Source of the DNA: Chloroflexota bacterium
GTDB lineage: Bacteria > Chloroflexota > Anaerolineae > Anaerolineales > Anaerolineaceae
Assembly: GCA_012798515.1 (NCBI GenBank)
Contig: JAAZNB010000422.1
Location: 1 to 33,599, forward strand
DNA: 33,599 nt
Direction: 5' to 3'
Below are positions 7,580 through 15,797 of the stretch, one piece after another. Both the position numbers and the translations under genes were made by a program. How positions within the stretch are numbered: position 1 is the stretch's first letter; every line of letters begins with the position of its first letter. The notes under the pieces were generated by a model. The model saw only the letters and a program-made list of their open reading frames with translations, was not told where the DNA came from and did not search any database.

Positions 7580-8128
7580 TTACTTGCCCGGGTACACCCC
7601 AATCAGCTCTGCCTGGGCCAGGATATGCCCTTGCAGGGCCTTTTCTACGGCCGATTTATCCGCCTCGCCGCTGAGGTCGAGGAGCGTATCCGCGGCGTAG
7701 ATCCTGAAGCTGTAATGGTGGGAGCCGATGGGCGGGCAGGGACCACCGTAGGCGGTGTTGCCCCAGCTGTTCTTGCCCATGGCGGCGCCCTCTGCCAGGG
7801 TATCTTCACGGCTGGCCTCTGGCAGGCCGGTCGTGGCGGCGGGCAGGTCGTAGACCACCCAATGCACCCAGCCCATGGCGTCCGGGTCATCCATGATCAG
7901 GACGAAACTGCGTGTGTCTTGTGGGGCGTCGCTCCACTCCAGTGGCGGGGAGGCGTCCGCCCCTTTACAGGTGTAGTCTGCGGGAATGGCCTGCCCGGCG
8001 GAGAAGGCACTGCTGCTCAAGGACATGCTGGCCACGCCTTGCGTGGAAAGCTGCGTGGCAGGGCGGCAGGCGGCCAGCCCGAGCCAACCCAGGCCTACAA
8101 TCACCCACAAGATCGATCGGGTTTTCAT
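7580..8128 (-). CDS. YbhB/YbcL-type PEBP lipoprotein
   Basis: A 182-residue phosphatidylethanolamine-binding-protein relative (Raf kinase inhibitor-like, bacterial YbhB/YbcL branch). The signal peptide ends at LGLAAC, giving lipidated Cys21. The conserved blocks are IPADYTCKGADASPPLEW, LIMDDPDAMGWVHWVVYDLP, GPCPPIGSHHYSFRIYA and a C-terminal helix (GHILAQAELIGVY). The family fold has an anion-binding pocket formed by the DDPDA and GPCPP-H elements; both are intact. The physiological ligand is unknown. The frame runs back to 8185, but the ATG at 8128 starts the signal peptide. The small membrane protein gene begins 23 nt downstream. Confidence 0.88.
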   Translation of the reverse strand: MKTRSILWVIVGLGWLGLAACRPATQLSTQGVASMSLSSSAFSAGQAIPADYTCKGADASPPLEWSDAPQDTRSFVLIMDDPDAMGWVHWVVYDLPAATTGLPEASREDTLAEGAAMGKNSWGNTAYGGPCPPIGSHHYSFRIYAADTLLDLSGEADKSAVEKALQGHILAQAELIGVYPGK

Positions 8129-8181
8129 CACATGGTCTCCATCAGGATCGCGTAAAACGGCCCCTGTGACGGGGTGGCGGG

Positions 8182-8514
8182 TCATGGCAGGATGCCCAGG
8201 AAACGCACGGCGGCCACCACCACCATCCCGGTGAGCACAGAACCGAACAGGCTGCGGGTCTTCCAGGCCACCAGCAGGGTGGGCACGGCGGCCACCAGGT
8301 ACAGGTTATTTACATTGAGCTGGATCTGGCCATCTACCATCAGGATGGAAGGGAAGAGCATGGCGGCCAGCACGGCCGGCGAAACGTAACGCAGCCAGGT
8401 GACGAACACCGGGGCCAGGGGCCTTTCAGATAGCAGCCAGACCGGCAGGACCCGGGGAATGTAGGTGACCAGGGTCATGCCCAGGATGGTGATCAAGACG
8501 AGGTTTTGGTCCAT
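8182..8514 (-). CDS. azlD: AzlD-type branched-chain amino acid export subunit
   Basis: A 110-residue protein with about four hydrophobic segments, matching the small subunit of AzlCD exporters (AzlD/BrnE). The signature TYIPRVLPVWLL near the N-terminus and the YVSPAVLAAMLFPSIL segment are typical. The start at 8514 lies inside the end of azlC (22-nt overlap), the normal arrangement for this pair. The longer frame back to 8631 would run antiparallel to the family and is not used. Confidence 0.88.
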   Translation of the reverse strand: MDQNLVLITILGMTLVTYIPRVLPVWLLSERPLAPVFVTWLRYVSPAVLAAMLFPSILMVDGQIQLNVNNLYLVAAVPTLLVAWKTRSLFGSVLTGMVVVAAVRFLGILP

Positions 8515-9209
8515 GACTGTAAGAACACTCCTAGCGTGGCGCCCAGAACGGTGGCCAGGATCACGTTCCACTGATCCAGGCCCAGGGCGAAGAGCACCAG
8601 CGACACGATGCCCGAGAAGATGGCCACCCACAGGTGGGTGTGTGATTGGATCTGCATGACCAGCAAGGCAATGAACATGGCGGGTAAAGCGTAATCCAAC
8701 CCAAAAGGCCGTACGTCGGCGATCAACTGCCCGGCCAGGATGCCCAAGGCCGTCCCGATGACCCAGGCCGCCTGGGAGACCAGGTTGATGATGAAGGTGA
8801 CGGCTTTGGAAGGCCCCGGCCGGTTGAAGCGCAGCGAATGGACGGCAAAGGTCTCGTCGGTGATTTCGTAGGCAAAAGCAGCCAGCTCACTTTTACGCCA
8901 GCCGGCCAGGTGCGGGGACAGGGCGGCCGACATGAGCAGGTGGCGCAGGTTGACCACGAAGGTGGTGGCGATGATCGACAGCGGCGAGACCCCGGCGGCG
9001 AACAGTCCCACCGAGATCAGTTGGGCCGAGCCGGCAAAGACGATCACCGACATGATCAGGGTATTGAAGAAAGATAGGCCGGCTTTTTCGGCCAGCACAC
9101 CGTAGGCAAAACCGACCGGCAGGTAGCCCATGACGATGGGCATGGCCTGCGAGATGCCTTCGATGACCTGCTGCCTGACCGGAAACACCTGTGTTTCAGT
9201 GCTTTCCAT
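8493..9209 (-). CDS. azlC: AzlC-type branched-chain amino acid export permease
   Basis: A 238-residue membrane permease of the AzlC/BrnF family. It contains the block PIVMGYLPVGFAYGVLA, then FAGSAQLISVGL and NLRHLLMSAALSPHL, and the ITDETFAV motif. With azlD it should form a complex exporting branched-chain amino acids or their analogues. It begins 3 nt after the GNAT gene ends, so the two are probably co-transcribed and coupled. No Lrp-type regulator is adjacent. Confidence 0.92.
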   Translation of the reverse strand: MESTETQVFPVRQQVIEGISQAMPIVMGYLPVGFAYGVLAEKAGLSFFNTLIMSVIVFAGSAQLISVGLFAAGVSPLSIIATTFVVNLRHLLMSAALSPHLAGWRKSELAAFAYEITDETFAVHSLRFNRPGPSKAVTFIINLVSQAAWVIGTALGILAGQLIADVRPFGLDYALPAMFIALLVMQIQSHTHLWVAIFSGIVSLVLFALGLDQWNVILATVLGATLGVFLQSWTKTSS

Positions 9210-9212
9210 ACT

Positions 9213-9848
9213 TTATAACATCCTCCGCCCAAGGGCATCGTAGGCTTCTACCGGCGTAAGCTTGAGCGCGCTTTGTTCGTATTCGGGACGCAAAAGCGAC
9301 CAGATCATGGTGTTGGCAGGGTCGTCCCCGGGGCGCAGTTTGCGCTGGCGCAAGGTGCCGTCCAGGGCATATCCCAGTTTGCGGGGCACCGCCGCGCTGC
9401 GCAGGTTGCGCTCGTCGCAGTGGATCTCGACCCGCTCCAGGTCGAGCAGCTCGAAAGCCACCTGGGTCAGGGCTGCGGCGGTTTCGCTGGCGAGGCCCTG
9501 GTTGATCTCACCGGCGTGGATCCAGTAACCGATCTCGATCCCTCCCGGGCCCACGCGCGGGTGCAGCCCGGTCCCGCCCAGCACCCGGCTTTCGTCGCGG
9601 TCGAAGATGCCGTAGGTGTAATTGCGGTCGCTGTCGAAGTCGCTGCGCCAGGTGCGCAGCAGGTCGATGCGCGCCTGTAATTCCAGGGGTTCGTTTTGAA
9701 TCCAGGGCATCCAGGGGCGCAGGTGTTCAATACTGGCCTCGATGGCTTCTTTAAGCAAATAAACGTCCGCCGGGTTCCAGCATCGCAGCACCAGACGTTG
9801 GGTCTGGATACGATAAGCCGGCCCGGTGAGGGGGGTCGGTAGCGTCAT
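9213..9848 (-). CDS. GNAT N-acetyltransferase (RimJ/RimL type)
   Basis: A 211-residue acetyltransferase. The beginning (YRIQTQRLVLRCWNPADV) and the central block GIEIGYWIHAGEINQGLASE, containing the acetyl-CoA loop, then RVEIHCDERNLRSAAVPRKLGY, are those of the RimJ/RimL branch that acetylates protein N-termini or small amines. The loop reads NQGLAS in place of the usual Gly-rich Q/RxxGxG/A. About 25 extra residues follow the fold. It lies 46 nt after the dodecin gene and 3 nt before azlC. The substrate is unknown. Confidence 0.88.
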   Translation of the reverse strand: MTLPTPLTGPAYRIQTQRLVLRCWNPADVYLLKEAIEASIEHLRPWMPWIQNEPLELQARIDLLRTWRSDFDSDRNYTYGIFDRDESRVLGGTGLHPRVGPGGIEIGYWIHAGEINQGLASETAAALTQVAFELLDLERVEIHCDERNLRSAAVPRKLGYALDGTLRQRKLRPGDDPANTMIWSLLRPEYEQSALKLTPVEAYDALGRRML

Positions 9849-9894
9849 CCTGTATTCCTTTTGTACCGGGTGGAAAAGACCGTTAGAGTGGTGC

Positions 9895-10104
9895 TTAATC
9901 CTCGACGGTAAAACCGATCTTAATGGTTACCTGCCATTCAATGGCGGCGTCTTCGATGATCCGTCCCCGGGTTTCGACCACTTCGAACCAGCCCATATTG
10001 CGAACCGTCTGGCCGGCTTTCTTGACCGCACTCTGGATGGCATCCTCGATGCTGGTAAGGGATGTCCCGGTCAATTCGATGATTTTATACACGCGGTTGT
10101 CCAT
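9895..10104 (-). CDS. Dodecin (flavin-binding)
   Basis: A 69-residue dodecin. It has the usual beginning (VYKIIELTGTS), helix (IEDAIQSAVKKAGQTVRNMGWFEV) and second strand (GRIIEDAAIEWQVTIKIGF). Dodecins form hollow dodecamers that store or buffer flavin; Trp39 in NMGWFEV matches the family's flavin-stacking Trp. AGGAGG precedes the ATG. It is the first gene of the minus-strand run dodecin-GNAT-azlC-azlD. Confidence 0.95.
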   Translation of the reverse strand: MDNRVYKIIELTGTSLTSIEDAIQSAVKKAGQTVRNMGWFEVVETRGRIIEDAAIEWQVTIKIGFTVED

Positions 10105-10170
10105 GATTCCTCCTCTGGCGACATACGCTTGCGCATAAAGGTGGTTGCCTTAAGGGAAAAGCGGTGATCT

Positions 10171-10211
10171 CGGGATGGTTCGAGGCGGCAAAGCTGCCCC
10201 CAACCATCCCG
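10171..10211. terminator. Hairpin after the serine-hydrolase gene
   Basis: CGGGATGGTT (10171-10180) pairs with AACCATCCCG (10202-10211). The 21-nt loop can form a second small stem. It lies about 25 nt after the stop of the minus-strand gene at 10236 and just upstream of the dodecin gene. No U run follows. Confidence 0.5.
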
Positions 10212-10235
10212 GGAGACCCTGGGCCCCAATTTGGG

Positions 10236-11717
10236 TTAATTATAGTTGAAGAAATTGTAAACGGCCTGGGAGATTTGGGCGATCATGATGTTGGCCGGGT
10301 CGAAGACCAGCTGCACCGGGTGGTAGAGGAAAACGTTCAGGACGTAATTTCCGCCCGGGGTGTAGATGATGGCCACGTCGCTCATGGTGTGCAGCAGGCC
10401 GTCGGCTTCCTCGATCCAGCCGTGCTTGTGGGCAATGGGTGTGCCTTCGGGAACGCCGGCTTCCAGCAGCAGAGCAGTCTTGTTGCGCAGCAGATAAGAG
10501 ATGACCAGTTTGCACTCGTCGGATGAGATCTGCCCGGAGAAGGTGCTGATCAGCTCCCCGCTGCCGCTCTCGGCGCACTGGTAGATATCTTCCAACACGC
10601 GGCCGATTTCGCTGGGCGTGGTCTGGTTGTAGACGTCGGGCTGCAAGTTGATGTCGGTGCGCGTGTTGGCCGGCGTGTCGTATAGCTGGAGCAGCGGTGC
10701 GCCCAGGTAAAAATATCCGGCGATGAACGTGTTTTGCAGCCCCAGGGCTTGCATGTCGGCCGTCACGTCCAGCGGGCCGCTGACCGGGTCGATGACCTGC
10801 TCCATCAGGCTGTCGGCCGGAGGATTCTCAGAGCGGACGATCATGCCTTCCATCAGTTCCAGGATCCAATCCGGGGTGGGCTCTGCGGTGCGTTTCAAGA
10901 CCGAGAGCATGATCGGCACCTTCATGGTGCTGGCGGCGGTGAAAGCGATCTCGGTGGGCACGTCCGCGCCGTTCATACGGGCAAAATGGATCGTGCGCCC
11001 GGTTTGCAGGTCTTTGAGGTAAATCTCAGCCAGGCCGCCAAAATCAGAGGTATCCAGGATCTGTTCCAGCTGGATTTGCAGGTGCTCCGGGAGGGGGGGC
11101 AGCGAATCTACGTTCTGGAGCGGCAGGTCGACGGTGCGCTCAGAGAGGGATCGCAGGGCATCCTGGATGGGCTGGATGGATGCGTCCACCTGCAGCGTCT
11201 CGCCGGGTTGGCCGGGTTGCAGCTCCGGCCGGGCCGGCAGGGGGATGGCCGGGGTGGGCGGCTGGTCGTAGCGCGGCACGATTTCCGATTCCAGGTAGGT
11301 GCGCACCTGGTCTGCATCTACGCCGGCTTCCAGGGGGATCGCGACCGGTGCATATTCCAGCTGGTTGAACAGATAATCCCAGAAAGCGCCCAGGTCTTTC
11401 GGGCGGCCGGCGGAGCGGACCTGGGCCAGCATGGCGTCCAGGTCCAGGTGGAACCCCAGGCGCTGCGGATCCACCTGGATGGCGGCCCCGGCGTAGTGCA
11501 GCTCTACCGGCGCCTGATAGGCCTGAAGCAGGCGCTCGGAGGCCTGCTCCGGATCTAATCCGCCCACGGGCACCCCACCCAGGGTAGAACCTTGCGGCAG
11601 GCCGCCGGGCAGGTTCTGAAACTGGTTCCACTGCCAGAAAGTCAGGCCGGCGGCGGCCAGGATCAGGGCCAGGGAGAGGATGCGCAGGAAGAAAGCAGTA
11701 GTGAGTTTAAATTCCAA
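10236..11717 (-). CDS. Membrane-anchored class A beta-lactamase-fold protein
   Basis: A 493-residue protein with an N-terminal membrane anchor (about 9-30). A region at about 45-150 (GVPVGGLDPEQASERLL, QVDPQRLGFHLDLD) resembles the peptidoglycan-binding domain found with VanW proteins. The C-terminal half is a serine-hydrolase fold with STMK (263-266), SEN (296-298) in place of SDN, and KHG (431-433) in place of KTG. The omega-loop Glu that deacylates penicillins in class A enzymes is not evident before the TTPSE block. It is therefore more likely a cell-wall peptidase-like or sensor protein than a resistance enzyme. The start codon is TTG with GGAG upstream; no in-frame ATG precedes the anchor. 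Confidence 0.8.
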   Translation of the reverse strand: MEFKLTTAFFLRILSLALILAAAGLTFWQWNQFQNLPGGLPQGSTLGGVPVGGLDPEQASERLLQAYQAPVELHYAGAAIQVDPQRLGFHLDLDAMLAQVRSAGRPKDLGAFWDYLFNQLEYAPVAIPLEAGVDADQVRTYLESEIVPRYDQPPTPAIPLPARPELQPGQPGETLQVDASIQPIQDALRSLSERTVDLPLQNVDSLPPLPEHLQIQLEQILDTSDFGGLAEIYLKDLQTGRTIHFARMNGADVPTEIAFTAASTMKVPIMLSVLKRTAEPTPDWILELMEGMIVRSENPPADSLMEQVIDPVSGPLDVTADMQALGLQNTFIAGYFYLGAPLLQLYDTPANTRTDINLQPDVYNQTTPSEIGRVLEDIYQCAESGSGELISTFSGQISSDECKLVISYLLRNKTALLLEAGVPEGTPIAHKHGWIEEADGLLHTMSDVAIIYTPGGNYVLNVFLYHPVQLVFDPANIMIAQISQAVYNFFNYN

Positions 11718-11848
11718 GACGGCTCCAGGGCGCCCGCAGGTTGACCAGGGTCATCGGGATCGGCACCCGGCTTAATCTTATCTCGCTTTTGTCAAACGAG
11801 AAAGGTTGGCGTAAAAGAGTTCAGCCGGCCTTCTGGGAGAAGCAGCCG

Positions 11849-12817
11849 CTAGCCTGGCCCGGAGATCTCCTGGTAAGACCTTTCGAGGTCCTTGCGGCGG
11901 GCCAGCTCGCTGGCGTAATGGCTGCCCAGGCTCGCAGCATGCCCGGCCAGCCAGTCCGTCAGGCGAGTCGTCCCGGCCGGCGGGGAGGGCGTATAGAGCA
12001 GGCCGCGGGTCAACCCCAGCACCTCTTCCCAGGTGATCAGCACGTCGCCTTTCAGCTGCCCCAGGGCCCAGCCGGCCAGATACCCCCAGCGCGGCGGCAC
12101 CGGGATGAGCGGCCGTTCTTTTCCGATGGCCGCGCCGATGGCCCGGACGAGCTGGCGGTAGGTGAAGGTTTCCGGGCCGGTGGCGTCGATCACCCGGCTG
12201 GCGGCGGTGTGGCCTTGTTCCACGGCCAGGGCAGCCAGGTCGTCCACGTAGATGGGCTGCAGGCGGTACTGGCCGTCACCGAACACGCCGAACACCGGCA
12301 GTCGCCGCAGCACCCAGGCGATGTTGTTGATCAGGATGTCCTCTTCTCCGAACAATACGGTGGGGCGCAGGATGGCGTAGGACAGCCCGGAATCGATCAG
12401 GGCCTGTTCCAGGCGGGCTTTGCCGCGGAAGTATTCCAGGTCGGATTCGAGTGAAGGATTGGTGATGCTGACGTGGACGATGCGCTCCACGCCGGCGGCG
12501 CGGGCCGCCCGGAACAGGGTGAGCGTGTTCTCCACCGCCTGGCTATGGCGGAACCCGGAAGCGTTGAAACGCACCCAGTAGGTGTTGTAAAGCACCCGCA
12601 CGCCTTGCAAGGATTCCACCAGCAGCTCGGGTTGGTCGAAGTGGAACGGATGGGCTTCGATCTGCCCCTGGAAAGGGTTCCGCCGCCGGGGAGAGTTGGT
12701 CAGAGTGCGCACCGTTTGCCCTTGCGCCAACAGGCGAGCGGCGATGTATTTACCGGAGTAGCCGAAGGCGCCGGTGACGGCGTGCACGCCCTGGGCAGTA
12801 GGGTTTGTCTGGTTCAT
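11849..12817 (-). CDS. NAD(P)-binding epimerase-like protein (extended SDR/NmrA type)
   Basis: A 322-residue Rossmann-fold protein. The dinucleotide loop is TGAFGYSGKYIAARLL near the N-terminus. It is followed by VRTLTNS, a VYNTYWVRF block and VERIVHVSITNP (Ser/Thr in the usual catalytic strand). A KARLEQALIDSGLSYAILRPTVLFG block contains the Lys and the RPT motif, and YVDDLAALAVEQ follows. This pattern fits the complex-I NDUFA9-like or NmrA-like group of atypical SDRs. The classical YxxxK is replaced by YFRGKA. The open frame extends to 13306, but that part is antisense to dtd; the ATG at 12817 is used. The substrate is unknown. Confidence 0.82.
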   Translation of the reverse strand: MNQTNPTAQGVHAVTGAFGYSGKYIAARLLAQGQTVRTLTNSPRRRNPFQGQIEAHPFHFDQPELLVESLQGVRVLYNTYWVRFNASGFRHSQAVENTLTLFRAARAAGVERIVHVSITNPSLESDLEYFRGKARLEQALIDSGLSYAILRPTVLFGEEDILINNIAWVLRRLPVFGVFGDGQYRLQPIYVDDLAALAVEQGHTAASRVIDATGPETFTYRQLVRAIGAAIGKERPLIPVPPRWGYLAGWALGQLKGDVLITWEEVLGLTRGLLYTPSPPAGTTRLTDWLAGHAASLGSHYASELARRKDLERSYQEISGPG

Positions 12818-12859
12818 GTATACGAGTATATACCAAGTGTAAGGGCGCTTGCGGGCGGG

Positions 12860-12865
12860 TATAAT
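12860..12865 (+). promoter_or_regulatory. -10 box of dtd
   Basis: TATAAT lies 57 nt before the GTG start. No good -35 is seen. The leader contains GGAGG at 12911-12915. Confidence 0.45.
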
Positions 12866-12922
12866 CTGAAGAACTGGGGAAGAACTGCCTGAAAAACGGC
12901 GCAATAAACAGGAGGTTGAATC

Positions 12923-13360
12923 GTGCGAGCGGTCGTCCAACGAGTCCGGCAAGGGAGTGTTACGGTTGAGGGCCAAAAGGTGGCTCAAATTCAGGCGGGC
13001 CTGGTCATTTTGCTGGCCATCGGCCCGCAAGATAACGTCGATACGGTGAATGCCATGGCGCGCAAGATCGCCATGCTGCGCATCTTTAGCGACGATCAGG
13101 GCAAGATGAACCTTTCGGTGCTGGACATCCACGGCGAGGCCATCGTCGTTTCTCAGTTCACCCTGTATGCCGATACGCACAAGGGCAACCGGCCCTCTTT
13201 CTTCGGCTCGGCGGCGCCGGAAGTGGCTTCGCCACTGGTGGATCACTTCGCCGGGCAGCTGCGCCAGCTGGGCGTGCCCACGCAGTGCGGCGTGTTCGGC
13301 GCGCACATGGTAGTGGAGATTATCAACGACGGGCCAGTGACCATCCCGTTGGATATGTAG
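12923..13360 (+). CDS. dtd: D-aminoacyl-tRNA deacylase
   Basis: A 145-residue DTD. It removes D-amino acids wrongly attached to tRNA. The start [17 protein letters not shown], the catalytic SQFTLYAD block and the C-terminal NDGPVT (normally NxGPVT) are all family hallmarks. The start codon is GTG with GGAGG 8 nt upstream. It converges with the PyrD-like gene, the two stops being 13 nt apart. Confidence 0.96.
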   Translation: MRAVVQRVRQGSVTVEGQKVAQIQAGLVILLAIGPQDNVDTVNAMARKIAMLRIFSDDQGKMNLSVLDIHGEAIVVSQFTLYADTHKGNRPSFFGSAAPEVASPLVDHFAGQLRQLGVPTQCGVFGAHMVVEIINDGPVTIPLDM

Positions 13361-13373
13361 GACCCGGCCGGGG

Positions 13374-14108
13374 TCATCCCCACAAGACCGTGTCCAACTG
13401 TACGGCCCAGGCGCCGGCTTCCAGCAGCGCCCGGCCGTCTTCCAGACGGTAGACGCCGCCGCCGGCGATAACCGGCAGGTCCCAGCGCCGGGCTGTCTTG
13501 AGCGCCTGGAAGGCCAGGGGCAATAGAGACGGGCCGTACAGGCGGCCGGAAAGCGGCGCAGACGGCGCCGGCAGGCTGCCGTAAGGCGCGCCCAGGCTGA
13601 TGGCGCACACGTCCAGGCGACCCAGGCCGCGCAGCCAGTCCTCGCCGGCCCGGTCCAGCGCTACCTGAACGATGAGAGGCAGTTCGCCCAGGGCGGCTGA
13701 GACCAGCTCGGTAGCCTGCTGGCGGGAGCAACCGGGCGGAATGCCCAATTCGATGGCCGCCACACCCTCCACGTCTTCCAGGGTACGCGCCAGGCCGGCA
13801 ACCTCTGCCGGGGTCCCGCCGAAGAGGTGCACCCACACCGGCAGGCTGGCGTGGGCCCAACGTTCCCCATAACGCTGCAAGGCGGCAGACAACCCGGGGT
13901 TGGGCAGCCCGCTGTGCAGCAGACTGCCGCCAGGATAGTGAATCACGCCCCGCCGGACGGCAGGCTGGCGCGCGGACAGGCTCAACGGGTGGGTAATGAA
14001 AGCGCCGGGCGGTTCCGGCCAGTTCCAACCGGCCGGCGGGGTAAAGCCCAGGCTGCCCGCCGCGTTCAACCAGGGGGACGCGATCAGGAGTTCTTGTCGA
14101 GCTGCCAT
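13374..14108 (-). CDS. Divergent dihydroorotate dehydrogenase-like (PyrD-like) barrel protein
   Basis: A 244-residue protein, shorter than PyrD (about 300). It follows the class 1B PyrD layout in order: SPWLNAAGSLGF at the start (PyrD NPV-AxG), PGGSLLHSGLPNPGL, a VHLFGGTPAEVAGLARTLE strand-helix, and IAGGGVYRLEDGRALLEAG with AVQLDT at the end (PyrD GGI and AVQVGT phosphate-binding part). Key positions differ. The PyrD TKT reads ITH, NISCPN reads LGIPPGCS, and the VKLSP lysine strand reads VQVAL. FMN binding and orotate chemistry are thus doubtful. It overlaps the PIG-L gene by 25 nt in a three-gene unit. It may be a new dehydrogenase or a retired PyrD. Confidence 0.65.
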   Translation of the reverse strand: MAARQELLIASPWLNAAGSLGFTPPAGWNWPEPPGAFITHPLSLSARQPAVRRGVIHYPGGSLLHSGLPNPGLSAALQRYGERWAHASLPVWVHLFGGTPAEVAGLARTLEDVEGVAAIELGIPPGCSRQQATELVSAALGELPLIVQVALDRAGEDWLRGLGRLDVCAISLGAPYGSLPAPSAPLSGRLYGPSLLPLAFQALKTARRWDLPVIAGGGVYRLEDGRALLEAGAWAVQLDTVLWG

Positions 14109-14878
14109 GCCGGATCGGGTTCGTGCACGCTGCCGGACGAGCGCAGCAGGTCAACCAGGGGATCGTGCAGCGGTACGCTCGTCGCCGGCGGCAGGTGACG
14201 GTGCAGGCTTTCCCAGGCGGCGATCACTTCCGGAACGCTCAACGGCCGGCCGGCCCGTTGGGAGGCGCGGCGCACGAACAGGGCGTGTTGGGTGCGGTGG
14301 CACATGGCCGCGGCGACCTTGCGCTCCAGCACCGGTGAGGCGTCCAGCAGGAAATGAGCCGGGTCGTCTTTGTTGATCAGGTGCGGTTTGGGGTGGTCCG
14401 GGTAGTTGGCCTGGGCGCTGTAGAGCAGCAGCTGCGCATCCTGCAGCGATTCCACTGCCGCCCGGGTGGCCCGGTGCACCAGCTGGTGGGCCGGGTGGCC
14501 ATATTCCCCGTTGGAGCCGTGGGTGATGACGGCCTGGGCTGCGACCTTGCGGATGTGGGCGGCGATTTGCTGTACCAGGATGTCCCATTCGGCCTGGAAG
14601 GGGTAGAGCTCATCCCCGGGCCCGACGGTGGGATCGACGTAATCCAGGTAGGTCAGGCCGGCCATCCCCAGGGCCTGCACCGCGCAGGCCAGTTCTTCCT
14701 GGCGGACGGCGCCCAGTTCGTGGCGTTCACACACAGGGGGCTCGCCGGCTTCTCCGCCTTCTCCCCGGGTGGCGCTCAAGCCGTACACGGCCGCGCCCTG
14801 GGCCGCCAGCAGTGCCAGGGCGCCGCCAAATAACATGGTTTCGTCGTCCGGGTGGGCAAAAACAGCTAATACGTTCAT
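14084..14878 (-). CDS. PIG-L/LmbE-family zinc deacetylase
   Basis: A 264-residue PIG-L family protein. These zinc enzymes remove N-acetyl groups from sugar derivatives such as GlcNAc-inositol, bacillithiol and mycothiol precursors, or diacetylchitobiose. The zinc motif AHPDDE is at 8-13 and the second zinc element HPAH is at 128-131 in THGSNGEYGHPAH. The segment LGMAGLTYLDYVD is also typical. The ATG overlaps the TGA of the PyrK-like gene by 4 nt, and its end overlaps the PyrD-like start, so the three are translated together. The substrate is unknown. Confidence 0.9.
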   Translation of the reverse strand: MNVLAVFAHPDDETMLFGGALALLAAQGAAVYGLSATRGEGGEAGEPPVCERHELGAVRQEELACAVQALGMAGLTYLDYVDPTVGPGDELYPFQAEWDILVQQIAAHIRKVAAQAVITHGSNGEYGHPAHQLVHRATRAAVESLQDAQLLLYSAQANYPDHPKPHLINKDDPAHFLLDASPVLERKVAAAMCHRTQHALFVRRASQRAGRPLSVPEVIAAWESLHRHLPPATSVPLHDPLVDLLRSSGSVHEPDPAWQLDKNS

Positions 14879-15555
14879 ACGACCTCGATGAGATGAAGAT
14901 CAAATACCGGGCCATCCCGGCAGCACAGCTTCCACCCTCGCCGGGTGTGTAGGGCGCACACGCCGCATTCTCCACTGCTGCCACAGGGCATGTCCGTTTC
15001 GACCAGGACCTGCCCGGCCGGCAGGCGCCGGCCCGGGGGCAGGCGTAGCAGGCGGCGTACGTCTGTGGCCTGCGCCAGGGGGAGGCTGATGGCCAGGTAA
15101 TCGGCCCAGGAGGCGCTGTCCGGCAGCGCCTCGGGTGGGATGAGTTCGACCGCCGCCGGCAGGCCGGGCGGCGGCTGGAGGGCGAACAACGCCAGGTCGG
15201 CGTTTTGCGCCAGGGCTCGTTCGATGAGCGGGGCCAGGTACTGGGGGCGGGTACCGAAGTCGGCCAGAAGTACCCGGCGCGCCGGGCGGGGGAGGTGAAA
15301 GCCTTTGCCGAATGGACCACGCAGCGTCAACGTATCTCCCACCCGCCAGGAATCGGGCAACGGCGGCACGACGGTCATGGCGCTGCGGGCGAGGCCGGCC
15401 GGGAACAACGGGACGGGGAGCGGGTCCATGGCGCCCTCCCGGCGGGCCAGCAGGTATTGGCCCGGGGCGGGGTGCAGGTCTGCCGGCATAGTGACCTTCC
15501 CGCCCAGTTCGTTCCCGCTCGTGTTCCACAATTCAATAATGCGGCTGGTAATCAT
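14875..15555 (-). CDS. PyrK-like iron-sulfur protein with degenerate flavin/NAD sites
   Basis: A 226-residue protein with the layout of PyrK, the electron-transfer subunit of class 1B dihydroorotate dehydrogenase. PAPGQYLLAR matches the start of the FAD domain, and VGDTLTLRGPFGKGFHL matches the PyrK block LDxLGPLGNGF. The C-terminus carries cysteines 191, 197, 200 and 211/212, then RDGPVF, the PyrK [2Fe-2S] signature; the first gap is five residues rather than four. The FAD motif (RRPISI in PyrK) reads DPLPVPLF, and the NAD motif GGGIGVAPL reads ADFGTRPQYLAPL, so those sites look lost. ATG 15555 is preferred to TTG 15561. First gene of the unit. Confidence 0.7.
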   Translation of the reverse strand: MITSRIIELWNTSGNELGGKVTMPADLHPAPGQYLLARREGAMDPLPVPLFPAGLARSAMTVVPPLPDSWRVGDTLTLRGPFGKGFHLPRPARRVLLADFGTRPQYLAPLIERALAQNADLALFALQPPPGLPAAVELIPPEALPDSASWADYLAISLPLAQATDVRRLLRLPPGRRLPAGQVLVETDMPCGSSGECGVCALHTRRGWKLCCRDGPVFDLHLIEVV

Positions 15556-15599
15556 CGCCAAAGGTTGCTTCCCTGGTTTTACTGCTTTCGAACTGCCGT

Positions 15600-15605
15600 T
15601 ATAAT
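15600..15605 (+). promoter_or_regulatory. Possible -10 box for the SPFH gene
   Basis: TATAAT lies about 190 nt before the SPFH start. A leader from here would contain MITE-like copy B. Nearby bases on the opposite strand (TATAAC) could serve the PyrK-like unit. Confidence 0.35.
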
Positions 15606-15670
15606 TATTGGGTAGCTACTCCGCCGGAGGTGAAAGAAAGGTTTCCCATCCTCCGCACAATTACGTGGAG

Positions 15671-15740
15671 CCTATCTGAAAATCAGGAGGGGGCATCCCC
15701 TCTCAAAAAACAACTCCCTCAATAAATTTCGGATAGATAC
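15671..15740. mobile_element. MITE-like inverted-repeat element, copy B
   Basis: The ends CTATCTGAAA (15672-15681) and TTTCGGATAG (15727-15736) are inverted with one wobble position and are followed by ATAC. They match the ends of 458-540. The core differs: a GAGGGG-GCAT-CCCCTC hairpin and an A-rich stretch. It lies in the leader of the SPFH gene, so its fold could affect that gene's expression. Confidence 0.5.
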
Positions 15741-15797
15741 TTTGTTGGTATCTTATCCCATTATTATTGATTTGCCAAATTGATAAGGAGAGCGGGA

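Noticed and set aside
12818-13306. N-terminal extension of the epimerase-like protein
   Set aside because: The extension is antisense to dtd and not domain-like; the Rossmann motif begins just after ATG 12817.
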